From: Harmothoe impar
Lineage: Eukaryota > Annelida > Polychaeta > Phyllodocida > Polynoidae
Assembly: GCA_947462335.1 (NCBI GenBank)
Contig: OX381709.1
Coordinates: forward strand, 65,650,609 to 65,714,608
Length of the DNA: 64,000 nucleotides
Reading direction: 5' to 3'
Shown: positions 34,395-46,317 of the stretch, in pieces
Position numbering within the stretch: the first letter of the stretch is position 1
Layout of the letters: each line of letters starts with the position of its first letter
Program-made: the position numbers and the translations under genes
Notes under the pieces: generated by a model
Told to the model about the DNA's origin: nothing
Databases searched by the model: none
Seen by the model: the letters and a program-made list of their open reading frames with translations, nothing else

Positions 34395-34564
34395 TACGTT
34401 GAATCCCGGTTATTTGAATCTCCTATACAAGATGTAGCCACATTACACTGATTTACCGTAAACTGGTTGCTATTTACAATGCTTCAATGTATTCAGAATA
34501 ACGGTGAATCAGTGTAGCGTTTTACATAGGACCCCTGTTGAAAGTACATCTATTTTTTACAGTG
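34395..34564. repeat. Right subterminal repeats of CACTG element
   Basis: CCGGTTATTTGAATC, GATTTACCGTAAAC and ACGGTGAATCAGTGTAGCG repeat the motif seen at the left end. Confidence 0.6.
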
Positions 34565-35148
34565 CAGCTAATCGGACTAAACCTTGGAGCGCACTCTCTA
34601 AATGCATGTATGCTGGCATGGTCTTGGGAGTTTGTATCAAATGAGGTTACTACAACTCGAAGGATATTCCGATGTTCTACATATGTTAACAGACGATGGC
34701 TTTCATTCAATATCTTGTTAGATCCAAACATCAGAGTTTGTAAGGTCAATGGTTACACTAGCCACCCATTGAATGATTACAAATACTAACATGGAGAGGG
34801 ACCCATGATACATGTGTATGGATACCAAATGACCACCACCAATTGCTACGCTACACACTGTTGAGCCCTGCTCCCTGATCTGTTGATTCCTTCCTCCTGT
34901 GTGGATTGGACAAGTATGACCTTTGGTCCTGACCCTGTAATCTGTAGGTCATCTAATACTGTGTAAGAGGTAGTCGTTGGCCGCCTTACTGAAGATAAGT
35001 CAGAGCACCAGTTGACCTCGACAAAGGAATACCCCAACAGCTGTATCTGAATATCTGCCTACATATTATCCAATTTGCTCTCCTAGCGTTGTCAGGATCA
35101 GGTTATGCCCCATGAACTGCATTTTGTTTATTGTCTCTCAATTTGGGT
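34565..35148. other. Intergenic, no gene seen
   Basis: Host flank between the transposon end and the candidate minus-strand gene; two AATAAA signals of that gene lie at 35127-35132 and 35148-35153 on the minus strand. Confidence 0.5.
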
Positions 35149-35677
35149 TTATTGTTCAGATAAAGGGTGTAGAGTGTTGCGTTCATATTCTGGGAAGTTG
35201 GATTGGTCCGATTGGGCGTTTATTGCTTCGCCACCTACTACGAGGCCTATGGTCTTAAAGAAGGACTCATAAGGAAGACAGCACACCCCCTTCCAGCCAC
35301 TGACGCTGTCCTTGTCCATGTCTGATTCCCGCAGACAAAGGTAATAGATGTTATCAACGCTTCCCGACGGAGAAATTGTATTGAGCGGATCGAGACAATT
35401 CACCACTGATGAACTATCTACCATTTCCTGCCACGAAATGCCTGCAAGTCCACTCAGCAACAACCTGAGCTCATTTCCGTTTCTCCTCCACCACTTAACT
35501 AGTCCCCAAAATATCTGTGGCTGTCTTCAGACTAGCTGCTGTCCAAAATACAGAACAGCTTGCGATATGACAGGTGTATGTAAAAGTTTGTCGACCTTTT
35601 GATACTAACACAAGAAATAAATCAAGGATACATAAAAGAAGTAAAGCCTTATGTCTGAATGATAGAGCTGATGACAT
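35149..35677 (-). pseudogene. Candidate small secreted-protein gene with one frameshift
   Basis: A minus-strand ATG at 35677 opens a 60-codon frame that begins MSSALSFRHK and a Leu-rich run typical of a signal peptide. This frame ends at 35495. A second frame, offset by one base, is open from about 35528 and runs to a TAA at 35149, giving a further 120 or so residues with strong G-first codon bias. The two overlap at a TTTTGGGG run near 35505-35511, where a one-base indel would join them. The TAA is embedded in AATAAA and a second AATAAA follows. Assembly error, true frameshift or a short unseen intron are possible. The product would be secreted with several Cys; I do not recognise the family. 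Confidence 0.35.
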
Positions 35678-38600
35678 TTACATATGAGAGCTTTCAAGGC
35701 ACCAGGCATCCCTTGTCCCAGGGACATTATATGTAAGAAATATTAGAGCATGAGCCCATGCCCAACGTCTCTAAAAGATGGAAAGAGTGAACCCTCCCCC
35801 ACCTCACATTCCCCCACAAAAGGACCAACCATGACCAAACACAGACAAGTCCATCAGCCTAAGGCTTACCATGAGACAAAGGGTAAAAACACAAACCCCG
35901 CGGATAAGAACACAAATCCTTACATTATTGAATCCTTGTGATTATTGTGCCTTGTTGAATGTGAACAATTTTGAAACGTTTTTATTGCTGTGTTTCCAAA
36001 TGTTTCCCCCCCACTCGTATAACACCGTCAATATGATCATCTAGGGCTTGTATTCACACCTGAAAATAACTATAGCTATAATATATTATGCAAACGACTG
36101 GCGTTATTCCTACATGTATAGACCGGGCTACCAGCCTATGTATTTTTTCAGTACAAATAATCAATTACAACAATAGTATAGTGGCACGTCTTAAAGATGG
36201 TGTCCCAGCTGAAATTCGATGACTTTTTAATCATGCCATATTATTATTGCATATCCTATCCTTTACATACTGCCTAAATTCTAAAAGAATTGGCAGGGTC
36301 TAAATACATAAGATTAACACATGTAGTACAATCATTTTTACTGTAGGTCGACACTAAAACTTGCTATGTTGTGGTACTGCATGGCTCAGTGCTTTCTCTA
36401 CCAGGCCAGTTTCCCCTGTACTCACCTGGGGGAGTGACTGAGTCAGTGAGGTGAATAAGCAACAATGTTTTCTATCTCAAATCATGCATTTATAGACAAA
36501 TATATTTAACATTGAATACTGCATATCAGCTAAAATAATAACAAAACCCTTGACATTAAAAAGTATATCCATTTTGAAGAAAAGGTTTGGGAAGTCGATT
36601 AGCTGATACACCAGCTTTAAAGTTTCGGTGGTGTACTGAAACTTGATCATGACCTTCCCTTGGGTCAGGTCACTATCACAGGGTCATCTTGTTACTACGG
36701 CATTAGTCGGCATTAGGTGCTATTGTAGGGTTTCTGCAACCTTTCCATCTGCCCATACCTCCAAGACACTACACTACACCTCCTATTTGACGAGCATTTC
36801 CTGTGCACTACTACGTCCTACCTGAGGGCCTCCTGGCACATCCAGTGACCGATACGCAGGCGCCAACCACGGCTTCCTGTCTGCACCGGAAGCCCTCCTT
36901 TTCTGGCCGTGTCCGGAAGGACGTGGCATTGGGAGATGTCCCTCTTACCGTCCGCCAAAGGAGCAAAGAGTAAGAAAGGCTCGGACAAACGAGAAATAGT
37001 GGAGAGCAGCTGTCCTGTCTGCATGCACCCTGTCCTGTAGAAACCTGCGTCGGCCAGACGCCGGCCTAATGGGGGCTGGCACGGTGCAAATCAGCATCAT
37101 TGGGAGGCGCGGCAGTAACAATCAGTCCCTGGAGAGGGGCTGTGGACGCCTATCAAATCACAGCCTGTATAACTCCCTCCTGTACACCCTAAAAATTCAC
37201 CTGGGTGCGTTAAATACCATACCTCATCATTAGATATTGGGGCGCGGACTACACTTGATATGTTATAGAATCTTTATGCAACTGCACTATAGCTGCATAA
37301 ACATGTACAGATATGTACGTGTCAGGGTTGTGGGGTCTTTACGCCACAAAGCAGTCTTTAGACTGCAAGAAAATACAAATTTGTAGCATAAAGCACGAAT
37401 TCAGCACGGATCTCTATACTTAAAGCTGGCTTTAAAGTACAAATTGATCTGTAAGACCTGTTTGAACCCTTTAGAGAGACACTTTTGCACAAAGACAGAT
37501 TTACATTTAAACCAGTTTTGCACATCATAGACCTGATGGAAGCCCATTTTGGTACATGATACAAAAAATATAGAAATTGTTGTGCGGAGACATGTTGTTT
37601 GTAATCCAAAGACACTTGTGCCTAAATATATATATTTTTTTAGTTTAGAGACGTTTGTGTTATATTATTTGTAGCATAAAGACCCATGGTACTAATTCGA
37701 AGTCTAAAGACTGATTTGTAGCATAAGAACTGTTAAACGGTATTAAGTAGCCAAAGTTACAATGAAACAGCTCGGAAGTAAAACCGACTATACACGCTTA
37801 CCACAACACAACGCAGCATATTCCCTGCATGTGGACGCTCACGGGCACTGTGGTGGTGCACCGCGGTATTTACTTTCAGGGGAGGACGGTCCCTTCCCCC
37901 CAAATCTAATACTCGTATTGCGTGTCAAAGAATGCCACTACAAACATGGTTTAATTTGCGTCGACACGCGCGGGGCCACCAGATCCTGCAAGCGATCAAC
38001 GTGCACGTGGTCACTTAATCTGCAGTAATGCCTCTGTAGGCCTGCCTGCCCAATTATCTCACACTAATAAGACTTTTCACAAGTCCTTTTTCTTGGCCAA
38101 CATGAACATGCCATCCTTTTACTCTTCCGTTAAACTATGGAACCTTATATAGTTTGGCTTTCGACCACGGTTGCAAAGATATTACCTTTGTGAGAGGGGT
38201 CACAACTATGGCTTTTGACCGCCTTAAATGTTATTTCTGGTTGCAGAGATATTCCGTTTGTAGGAGAGATCACTACCATCACCTTGAACTATAACCCTAG
38301 AGGTTCCAAACATAGGCTTCCTTATGCCACTTATAGTTGTAAGATGAGAACTGCTTGCAGAGTCAAAACGGATGTAACCTTGAAAGAGCTTACAAACGCG
38401 ACGACCCACACCATTAATCAAAGGTTTTGATTTTCGCAAAAGCAGGGAGCTAGATTTACAATGAATGGGGTGAGAATTACAGTGTCTGATACAAAATCTA
38501 GTAGGATTGTCCGATGCAACTTACAGAACATCCTCATTAAAAGTTGAAGTCATCCGTGAAACCCAATGGGGCATCAGAAATTGCTACTAAAGATTATCTC

Positions 38601-41600
38601 GGACAAAACATCACCAACTGATTACTGGGATCGTCCTTAGGCTTACACATCAGTACCATAGGGAGTACAATAGGCTGACAATCCCCCTTTTCAAACAGTA
38701 GCACGTGTAGGGTGTCTTCATCTGTGATCGTTTGGGTTGATTTCCATTATATCGATCATGCTACAAAGTCTGCCTGATATGTATATCATCCAACATAAAA
38801 ATCCTTTTTAAGTCTGCGTGTATTACCTTGCAAAATATATACTTTGTCAACACCAAACGGGCCTTGTTGGAAAACGTCCCATCTCTTCAAAGATGGCTAA
38901 GAACGCTATCTGCATGTACAAACTGATCTGATAATCGCCGTCACGAAACCTCCCGTATCACACACCTGCAGATAGATAGCCCAGACAAGGCAGACAATGT
39001 ACCAAAGGACAGGGTAAACTGATACCAATAACACCGGTTGTAATCGGATCCGGCCATAAAAAACGCGCCGTCCTATTGATCGTAAGCATGAAGCAGAAGA
39101 AAGAAGAGCAGAGGGATGAATAAACCTGGCCATAAGCCGGGACTTGTCGCTCGAGTAAATCCCTGATTTGTGACAGATTTAATCAGAACGATGCACTATT
39201 ATGGGCAGAAAGAGTGGGCTTTTCACCACGAGACGGGGCGTCCCGGGCTCCATGGCTGTTTAATCCTGTTGGGTGGGGTGTGATAGGCGTGCAAAGATAT
39301 TGTAAAATGTTCAAGTAATTTTTTTTTACAGTTTCCCTAGTTCCAAAATCAAACAAGTCATTGTAGAAAGGAGGCCTGTAAAATAATCGAGAGAGGAGGT
39401 TTGATGGACTAAAATGCATAATCATGATCAGACGCATTATCTTATAGAGATGAATACAACATATATATACTCGTCATACTGTATTTTAGATTGTGTATAT
39501 GCAGTACTAGATAGTTCTCCTATTGGAGATTCCATTCAAAGTATATGACTGCCTTATCTATCCTGAGGGAAATCAGAGAAAGATGATAATTTAGGAAGAA
39601 GCTATGAACTGATGAAGCCTAAAATAGAAAGACATCACACTGCTTCTGAGGACCCAAAAGGTACCTTTCTTCCCAACATGTTGGCTTCTTCTACTGCTAC
39701 TGTCGTTTATGTCGGTCCTACAGTGTCTATATCATTACCACTTATCTCTAGTGTCAATATTGAGGCTCCCAACCTCTTTCCGGGATGCAATACGAGTTAT
39801 GTGGCAACTGGTATTTGTTGTGCCCCGACTGCAGCTTTGGTGAACCTTTGCTTTGTGGACGAGGGCAGTGCCCCCATAAAATATTTCCCAGTGGTGTTGG
39901 CCGGGGAACGTGGAACAGTGAGACTGAAAGCGGTCTGTGCTTTCTTTTGGGGCATGCGCACTGTTGTCATATTGCCCCAGGGTATGATGATGTTGGTGGC
40001 AATTATACTTAGTATCCCATGGTAAAGTAAAGGAAAAATTCATTTGCAGTCATCAGAGTGGGTCTAGCAATAATCAGGGCTCACTTTTCTTCTTTTTTCC
40101 CTACATGCCAATTTTTATGGTTCGTAAATCGAACAATGATTAGGGATTCTAGAATTAAATTATTGAGTAAATTATCTGTAAATAACTGTGTCTGTTCGTA
40201 TCTCCTACCAGACATATTACTCTCATCTTTGGCTATTAAATGAAAAAGTTCCCATGTAACATTTTTAGTATGCAAATAAAAATATCAACAACAACAATTT
40301 TTGTTTTCTCCCAGAAATAACGTAAAAGTTACCCAATCGAAGTAAGTAACCATATCGGAGAGTAAATCGACTGCGGTGGCTGGGTTCGAGCTTGTCTGTG
40401 AGGTAAGCAAAAAAATATATTGATCAAAAATCCGACCTGCCGGTACATACCCTTGCTCACAGCAATAATTAACCCTCTTAAACTCAGTGACCAATATCCA
40501 ATGTTAAATGTTACTAGGCCACCAGAACAAATAGCAACAATGAAATTCACTCGTGACCATCACTGAAGCAGTCATGGGTAGTTCACAGGTGGTTCATGCA
40601 TAAGCTGATAAACCAAGACTAATTTGTACTAATTTGGCTCACCCTAAAGCAAGCTCGAATCTGATTGAACAGTGTTGATTGCATTGGTGGAAGTGTTATT
40701 GTACAAGTAAGATGATCTCCTCAGCCTGATAATAGATGAAGGATTGCCGCATTGTCCATGTATGCTATGCTCACAAATATCGATCATGATTCATCTGTGG
40801 TAAGTACCACTATTTGTGTGATGTCACCAACATCCTCTTGTTCACTTAGGGTGGGTCATATTACCACTGTACAGCCTACTGCGTCCCTTATGTACATCTG
40901 TCTGCAATATAAATGTATTGATGTGTATTCGGGTGGCCTTAAGTATAGAATCGAGTGCAATACTTTCTTATTCCCAGTCAGGTTTTCGTTCCTTAATTAG
41001 ACATTGTTTTAAATCCCCCACACAGTCCAACTGTGATTATTTCGAAAGACTATTATTATATTGTATTGTCACGGGAAGTTCCCGGAGATGATTCTACTTT
41101 TAAAGGTGAGCAATCACGCCATTGTTTTGATAAAGGTCGGTTAGAATCATTGGTCTAATTTCTTCAGTTCTACTAATCTGGAAATAAAAAAGAGAATGTC
41201 TGAAAGCAATTTGAGTTCCAAAGGTCACATCGTCGCAAATATTTTTCTGTTTTCTCGCTAATGTTAGTATTTTAAGTAGGATATGAGCGTGTCTCCTTCA
41301 GATTTAGAAACGAGGATTGTTTTTCTTCAGACCTTTTTGTTCGTTGATGTCACACATTAGTCAAATGGGATGTATACACACTTGTGTGGGATGATGACTA
41401 TTTCTATTTCAAGGCAACCAGCTGGAACTCTGAACAGAATCAATCATAACACATCTGACTGTCTGTGAGAGTTGAATATATACTAACACTACCCCTGTGT
41501 CCCTCTCTGTACAAGTGAGGTACACACTGCAAATGATAAATGCTTTTAACTCAGAAAATAGTGGTAGATATCTCATTTTAATCAAGATCTTGATCTGCGG

Positions 41601-43539
41601 ACAAAGTACCAGTTTTTGTTATGATTAAGAAAAATAATCTAAGAACAAATGAAATATACGTTTTTAGTGTTAAAACTGGTATTTTTCCACAAATCAAGAA
41701 AAGAAGAAGAGACTGCGAAAAGAAGCAAAGTTACTGTTGGCATATATCAAGTGAATATAAGTAAGGGGAGTGAGGATGGTTCTACTTTCTCCTCATACCC
41801 TGTGGAGATGGGCCCATTGTTTATGATGCATGCCTCCACGTGTCAGCCTATAGACAGAACACACAATACCTGCCTCAGTATGGCCTATCATCAACACGGT
41901 CATGACGACATGCATAAAGCAGGCCGTGTTGACGGGACGGCAGGCGGAGGAGCACTGCTTGACGCCTGCTGCCATGGTATAAATCAGGACGTGGCATTAA
42001 GGGACAGCAGCCCTGTAGTTATGGAGCAACCTGCAGTGTGCCCCCGTCTCTTGGCCAACGGTGACTGCCACTAGTGCCAGCAACATCTCCTTACACTGTG
42101 GCACACTGGCTAGACACCTCCGCTCTTGACCGACTGACAGTATTCATTATAATATCACTACTTTCAAAGTCCAAATATAGCCTTGCCCTGAAACATGCCA
42201 ATATTGTCAATGCAGTAGTGCTGTTATTATCTTCCTACAAAGTTTACCCATATTCATCTATATGCGAAGTCTAGCACCTGTTTATAGTCATTACAGGTGG
42301 TATTCCACTACAGTCGGTATACTCATCCGTCATTCATCTGTCAATGTTTACTATGGCTGGGGAGCTGTGCAGCATCTTGCCCTGCTCATATAACCCTTGC
42401 TAACAAGACGGTAAACGTTTCTTGTGCAGTAACGGGCCGGCAGGTAGCGGTGGCAGAGAGGGTGGGATACGGGGGGTGCTGCCTCTGATTTGAACATGGC
42501 TCAGTAAGCGGAGAGCGAATAAGTCACAGAGCTCCTTTTTCTGTTTGAATGACTCATGCTGCTAAACCTATTCTATCCCTGGTACTAACCCTAGACCATG
42601 GAGTCCATAAATATCTCTTTAGCTACATCTGAGCTGAATGAATTTCACTTGAATTTGTGTAAACTCCAGTATTATTTAACCACCCTCTGCTCTTTGTACC
42701 ATGTAAAGTAATGGCACCAACATCTACGCCACAGACATCGTTGTGTAGGAAAAAGGAAAAATATATCAGCAATGGCCATGGGTCTGTAGGTGAACTAGAA
42801 ACTTAATGATGGAACCGCTTGGCATTTAGGAATCTACTCCCTTTCACCAGTCTCTATTTACTGCAGGCTTCCCACATGCCATTTCTCGTTTCTGGTCACA
42901 GGCATCTTCACACACAGGTGTTTCTTATGGCACACAAGAGGGTGCCTACCAATGAATCAACGTGGAGGCCATGTTTATAATATCAACTTGACTACTTAAA
43001 GAAGTGTAACTCCCAATACCATTTGAAATAATGAAAATGGTTGATAGTAAACTGCTAGAGCTGGCTATGCCACTCCGTATAGTATACGATTCAGATGTCA
43101 CGATTCAGGCTCATATTTCCCTGCCATGTCTGAATATAGCTCTCCCATTGACTATTTTCAGATATCTTGACAGCATAGTCTGGGAGGATGATGAATGTAA
43201 TAATAGGTGCAGGATATGTGGCAACTGCTATGAACCAATACTATAGTATGTCCATTGTTGATATAAATACATATTGGCAATGCGATTTGCCACTTCAATG
43301 CCCTTTACTGGTTGCTATGGCTTTTAGGATCTAATGGATGGCAGTCCGAGTCTGAGAACAGTAACACAGTAAATTATCAAAAGTGCATGTTTGTCTGACA
43401 GTCAATCTGTCGCCATCATAGCACTGCAGGGCATGTTATAATAAGATATTTCTTTGACGATCTACTTCTACTCTCATCAGACCAGATCCACTTTAACACA
43501 CGGAGTACCTGATGTCAGAATCTGTACTAACCATGGCTA
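35678..43539. other. Intergenic, no proven gene
   Basis: Degenerate repeats lie at 37340-37730 and a diverged tandem duplication at 38165-38290. An open segment at 39754-40020 has splice-like edges but no clear frame. A 141-codon ORF (41649-42074, plus) has fair codon look but no recognisable product. Nothing else is supported. Confidence 0.45.
37380..37730. repeat. Degenerate repeat block with (CAT)AAAGAC motifs
   Basis: TTTGTAGCATAA(A)GA occurs at about 37380, 37668 and 37715, and AAAGAC/AGAGAC cores recur irregularly between them. The period is not constant, so this is an eroded array at best. Confidence 0.35.
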
Positions 43540-43815
43540 ACAAATTTCCTAATTAATGGAGTTTATTACTCTGCATACTGTTGACATCAACATGTACCTT
43601 AACTAATCGTAACAAATTAATGTAATGTTTGAATGTTTGATAAGAAATGTTATTCTGTTATGTTCATAATTAGGAGAAGCCTAGTTAAATTGCAGGGTTA
43701 TCATTGTTAATTAGGAAATTACGACTGTAATGCTATTACAATTAAATGGCTTTAAATGCATCATTATTTTCTGCCAATGCATTAAAGTCTGTTTAATTAT
43801 TTATCAACCAGCACT
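43540..43815. promoter_or_regulatory. Candidate developmental enhancer (AT-rich, homeodomain sites)
   Basis: The stretch holds CTAATTAATGG, CATAATTAGG, GTTAATTAGG, several ATTAA cores, a SOX-like CATTGTTAA and POU-like AAATGCAT, with no ORF. Density of paired TAATTA sites resembles conserved non-coding enhancers of developmental genes. Conservation is not testable from one sequence. Confidence 0.35.
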
Positions 43816-46117
43816 TGATAAACTCTATGCTGAGAAGACTCACTGCTGGCTCTCTAGCTACATCTGAGCTGAACTTTGATTCACTATAATCTATATGTGA
43901 TTCATAGTAAACTGCATCTTAGATATGTAAGCTACACATCGTAGGTATGTTGAATCTTACGACTGCGTGTGTGTGCGACTTAAAAATACATAGCTTGGAG
44001 ATCTAGACTCTAGCCCAGATGGAAGGAGGCCAAAAAGTTACAAATGTCAAAGGTTAATCTATAGTGGCCATGTATGGCGTAGTACGAACCCGATGGAAAA
44101 TGAGAACAATAACTCAATGAAAATTTCCACAACGTGTGAAATATCCAGCATAGAAAAATGACGCCTTTATAATGAGCAAATGCCGAGCAGTGAGGTGCTT
44201 GTCGCAGAGATAGGAAAGATGCTAATTGAAAAATAAAAATAATAGTGAATACTCATCAATTAGCCTATTAGACTTCATACGTTATTCTCAAAAGCTAAGA
44301 GACAATTGACTTAACCTTATCGTTTTCTAGTCGTTAGGGTATACTATACAAATAACTGCGCAATGGTTAAACCAGATAACAAAGAAATAGAATGTCGGGA
44401 GGTGATCCCGAAATAGTGACCAGACCAAGACTTAAAAATAAACATCTCAAAAATAAAGACAATTACCTCCAAATGAAGGTCACGTTACCAGCAAACAAAT
44501 AGTTGTTTTGGCTAAATTCACATTGAATGTCTTTGATGTCATTCTCCATAGAGAATCTGCATCGTGACCATTTGATGATAAACCATCGGATCCCTTTCCC
44601 TAAATCCCCTACACAAGAGCAACTCTTCGTTTTATTCCCTTCTGCAAGGACCGCTCTCATTTCCATGGGGATTGGGTGATTCGGGTAAATCTCCAGCCAT
44701 GGCCTTTAAACCAGGATGAAGTAGCAGGCGGGTAGCAGGCCACGTGTGGGGCCGAGATGAAGTTTTCCTATGCACATATAGTTGTCCTGACTTTCTGTTT
44801 TTAGAAGAGCCAGATCAGCCATCCATCAACAAACTGGTACTCTCTGAAGTAATGGAGAGTTTCGCCCTGGAGTTTCGGCTTCGGTTTGATCGCTTCCCTC
44901 GTGTAGGTTCTCAGATCATTGTGCATGTACATATACATAGGGCACTAACTTTGTGTTGGTGAAAAATTACGCTAGCACGGTGCTACTGAGCAGCTGAGCG
45001 TGGATCAGGCCTAACCAAATAAAGCCTGCCTGTGATTTGTCAGGTCATGCGGCTGCGGTTAGTGACCCTCTCCGGGACGTGTCATCACAAATCTGAGGCT
45101 GCTCCCGGGAGGAAGGTGGCACGAGCACCACTTCCCATGTCCCTGACTGCCCATTGGGAACTCTCATGGGCCTCCTGCCAATCTGACTAATTGGGGGCTC
45201 GGCCGGATTCCCATTGATGGTTCCTGATCTGCGGCCTCTTCACTTGACTGCATGTTGGAAATGGTCTGCAGAGACTGGCTGTATCAGCAGTTTAGTGCCG
45301 TACCTTGATTGCCGAGCCATTGGGGCAAAGGGGAGGGGTCTCTCACATCTACCGCGTTTGCTGACCCTATAGAATTCTCTTCCCAAATCCCCAATATCCC
45401 CTTCACTAAGCTGCTCCCCCACCTGCTCCACAAGAGAAACCTAGGTACAAGCCTACATCCCTATTCCTTTGCTTCCACCGCAGGCGTAATCTCTAATCCA
45501 TCGCTCAGAGGGGGCGGATTAAGTGATACTGTGGTGGATTGTTGTGACAGAGCATTCCCTGCAGACTTGCGGGTCTGCCACGACAGCCTGTGGCCGAGGT
45601 AAAAGAGGTGCAGACTAGAGCCCTAGAGCATGCCACTGCCAGAGGCCGTGTGTATAGTCCCCTATTGAAACATCTTGTGCAGCTGTAGTCGTACCCAGGG
45701 AGAAGGACAATTACTTCTCACTGCGCCCTAAGTGTCGCAATTATTCATACAGTGATGCCCCCACAGGGTAGGATGTAGTGCTGCATATAGAGCCCTAATA
45801 TGGCATGTCTAGCCGGAATGTCTCTCCAACAGAATTCCATGCTAAATTCTCGGACTAAAGTGACATTTACATTATGGATAACATAATAGAATACAGGCAC
45901 GACTAGAGACATCGATACATGACTACTCTAAGGTACGCTTAATGCAATGTAATGGAGGATATCATCATTTACTACTGAATACCCATGTTCTACAGACGGA
46001 TACTATATATAGACTACGTATACAGAGGTTGATACCTCCCTTGGGCAATAGCGACTCTATCACAGGGACGTCCATTAAGGATGCGTTTCCTGAATATGTC
46101 CCTGTAGCAATAAAGTA
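43816..46117. other. Intergenic, no proven gene
   Basis: A minus-strand open segment ending at a GAG|GTAATT donor (44464-44666) reads like protein but has no partner exon. Otherwise no feature is supported. Confidence 0.45.
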
Positions 46118-46317
46118 CAGTCAGACGTCGATTAGCCTGTCTTCAGTAATCTGGTTACCTCAATAACCCTGCTGCTTTTATCGGGATAGTCCTATACAAA
46201 ACAATGTACATAAATATATGAATAAGTATTTGAACATGGTTAAGAAATCTGGCTAATTCAACATCCGGCCATGTTTTTGTCTTAAAAGAGGGTGGTCGGT
46301 TTATCGAGGTCTGACTG
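46118..46317. mobile_element. Pogo/Tigger-like MITE (200 bp)
   Basis: The ends CAGTCAGACGTCGATTA and, inverted, CAGTCAGACCTCGATAAACC are flanked by TA on both sides. The CAGTC-x-x-ACCTCG pattern with TA duplication is that of pogo-type Tc1/mariner elements. The inner sequence has no ORF. Confidence 0.75.

Larger units (their letters stand above)
30792..34564 (-). mobile_element. CACTG-ended (EnSpm/CACTA-like) DNA transposon
   Basis: The left end CACTGTAAAAAAAAT and right end ATTTTTTACAGTG are inverted copies, flanked by CA on both sides (30790-30791, 34565-34566). Degenerate subterminal repeats built on GATTCACCGT / ACGGTGAATC fill the first 340 bases and the last 170, as is typical of CACTA elements. 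Inside are a spliced minus-strand gene remnant, a 58-bp tandem array and a nested MITE. No transposase domain is visible, so it is probably a non-autonomous derivative. Superfamily assignment follows the termini and subterminal repeats. Confidence 0.75.

Noticed and set aside
41649..42074. Plus frame of 141 codons
   Set aside because: Codon pattern is only fair, there is no recognisable domain, and no partner exon was found.
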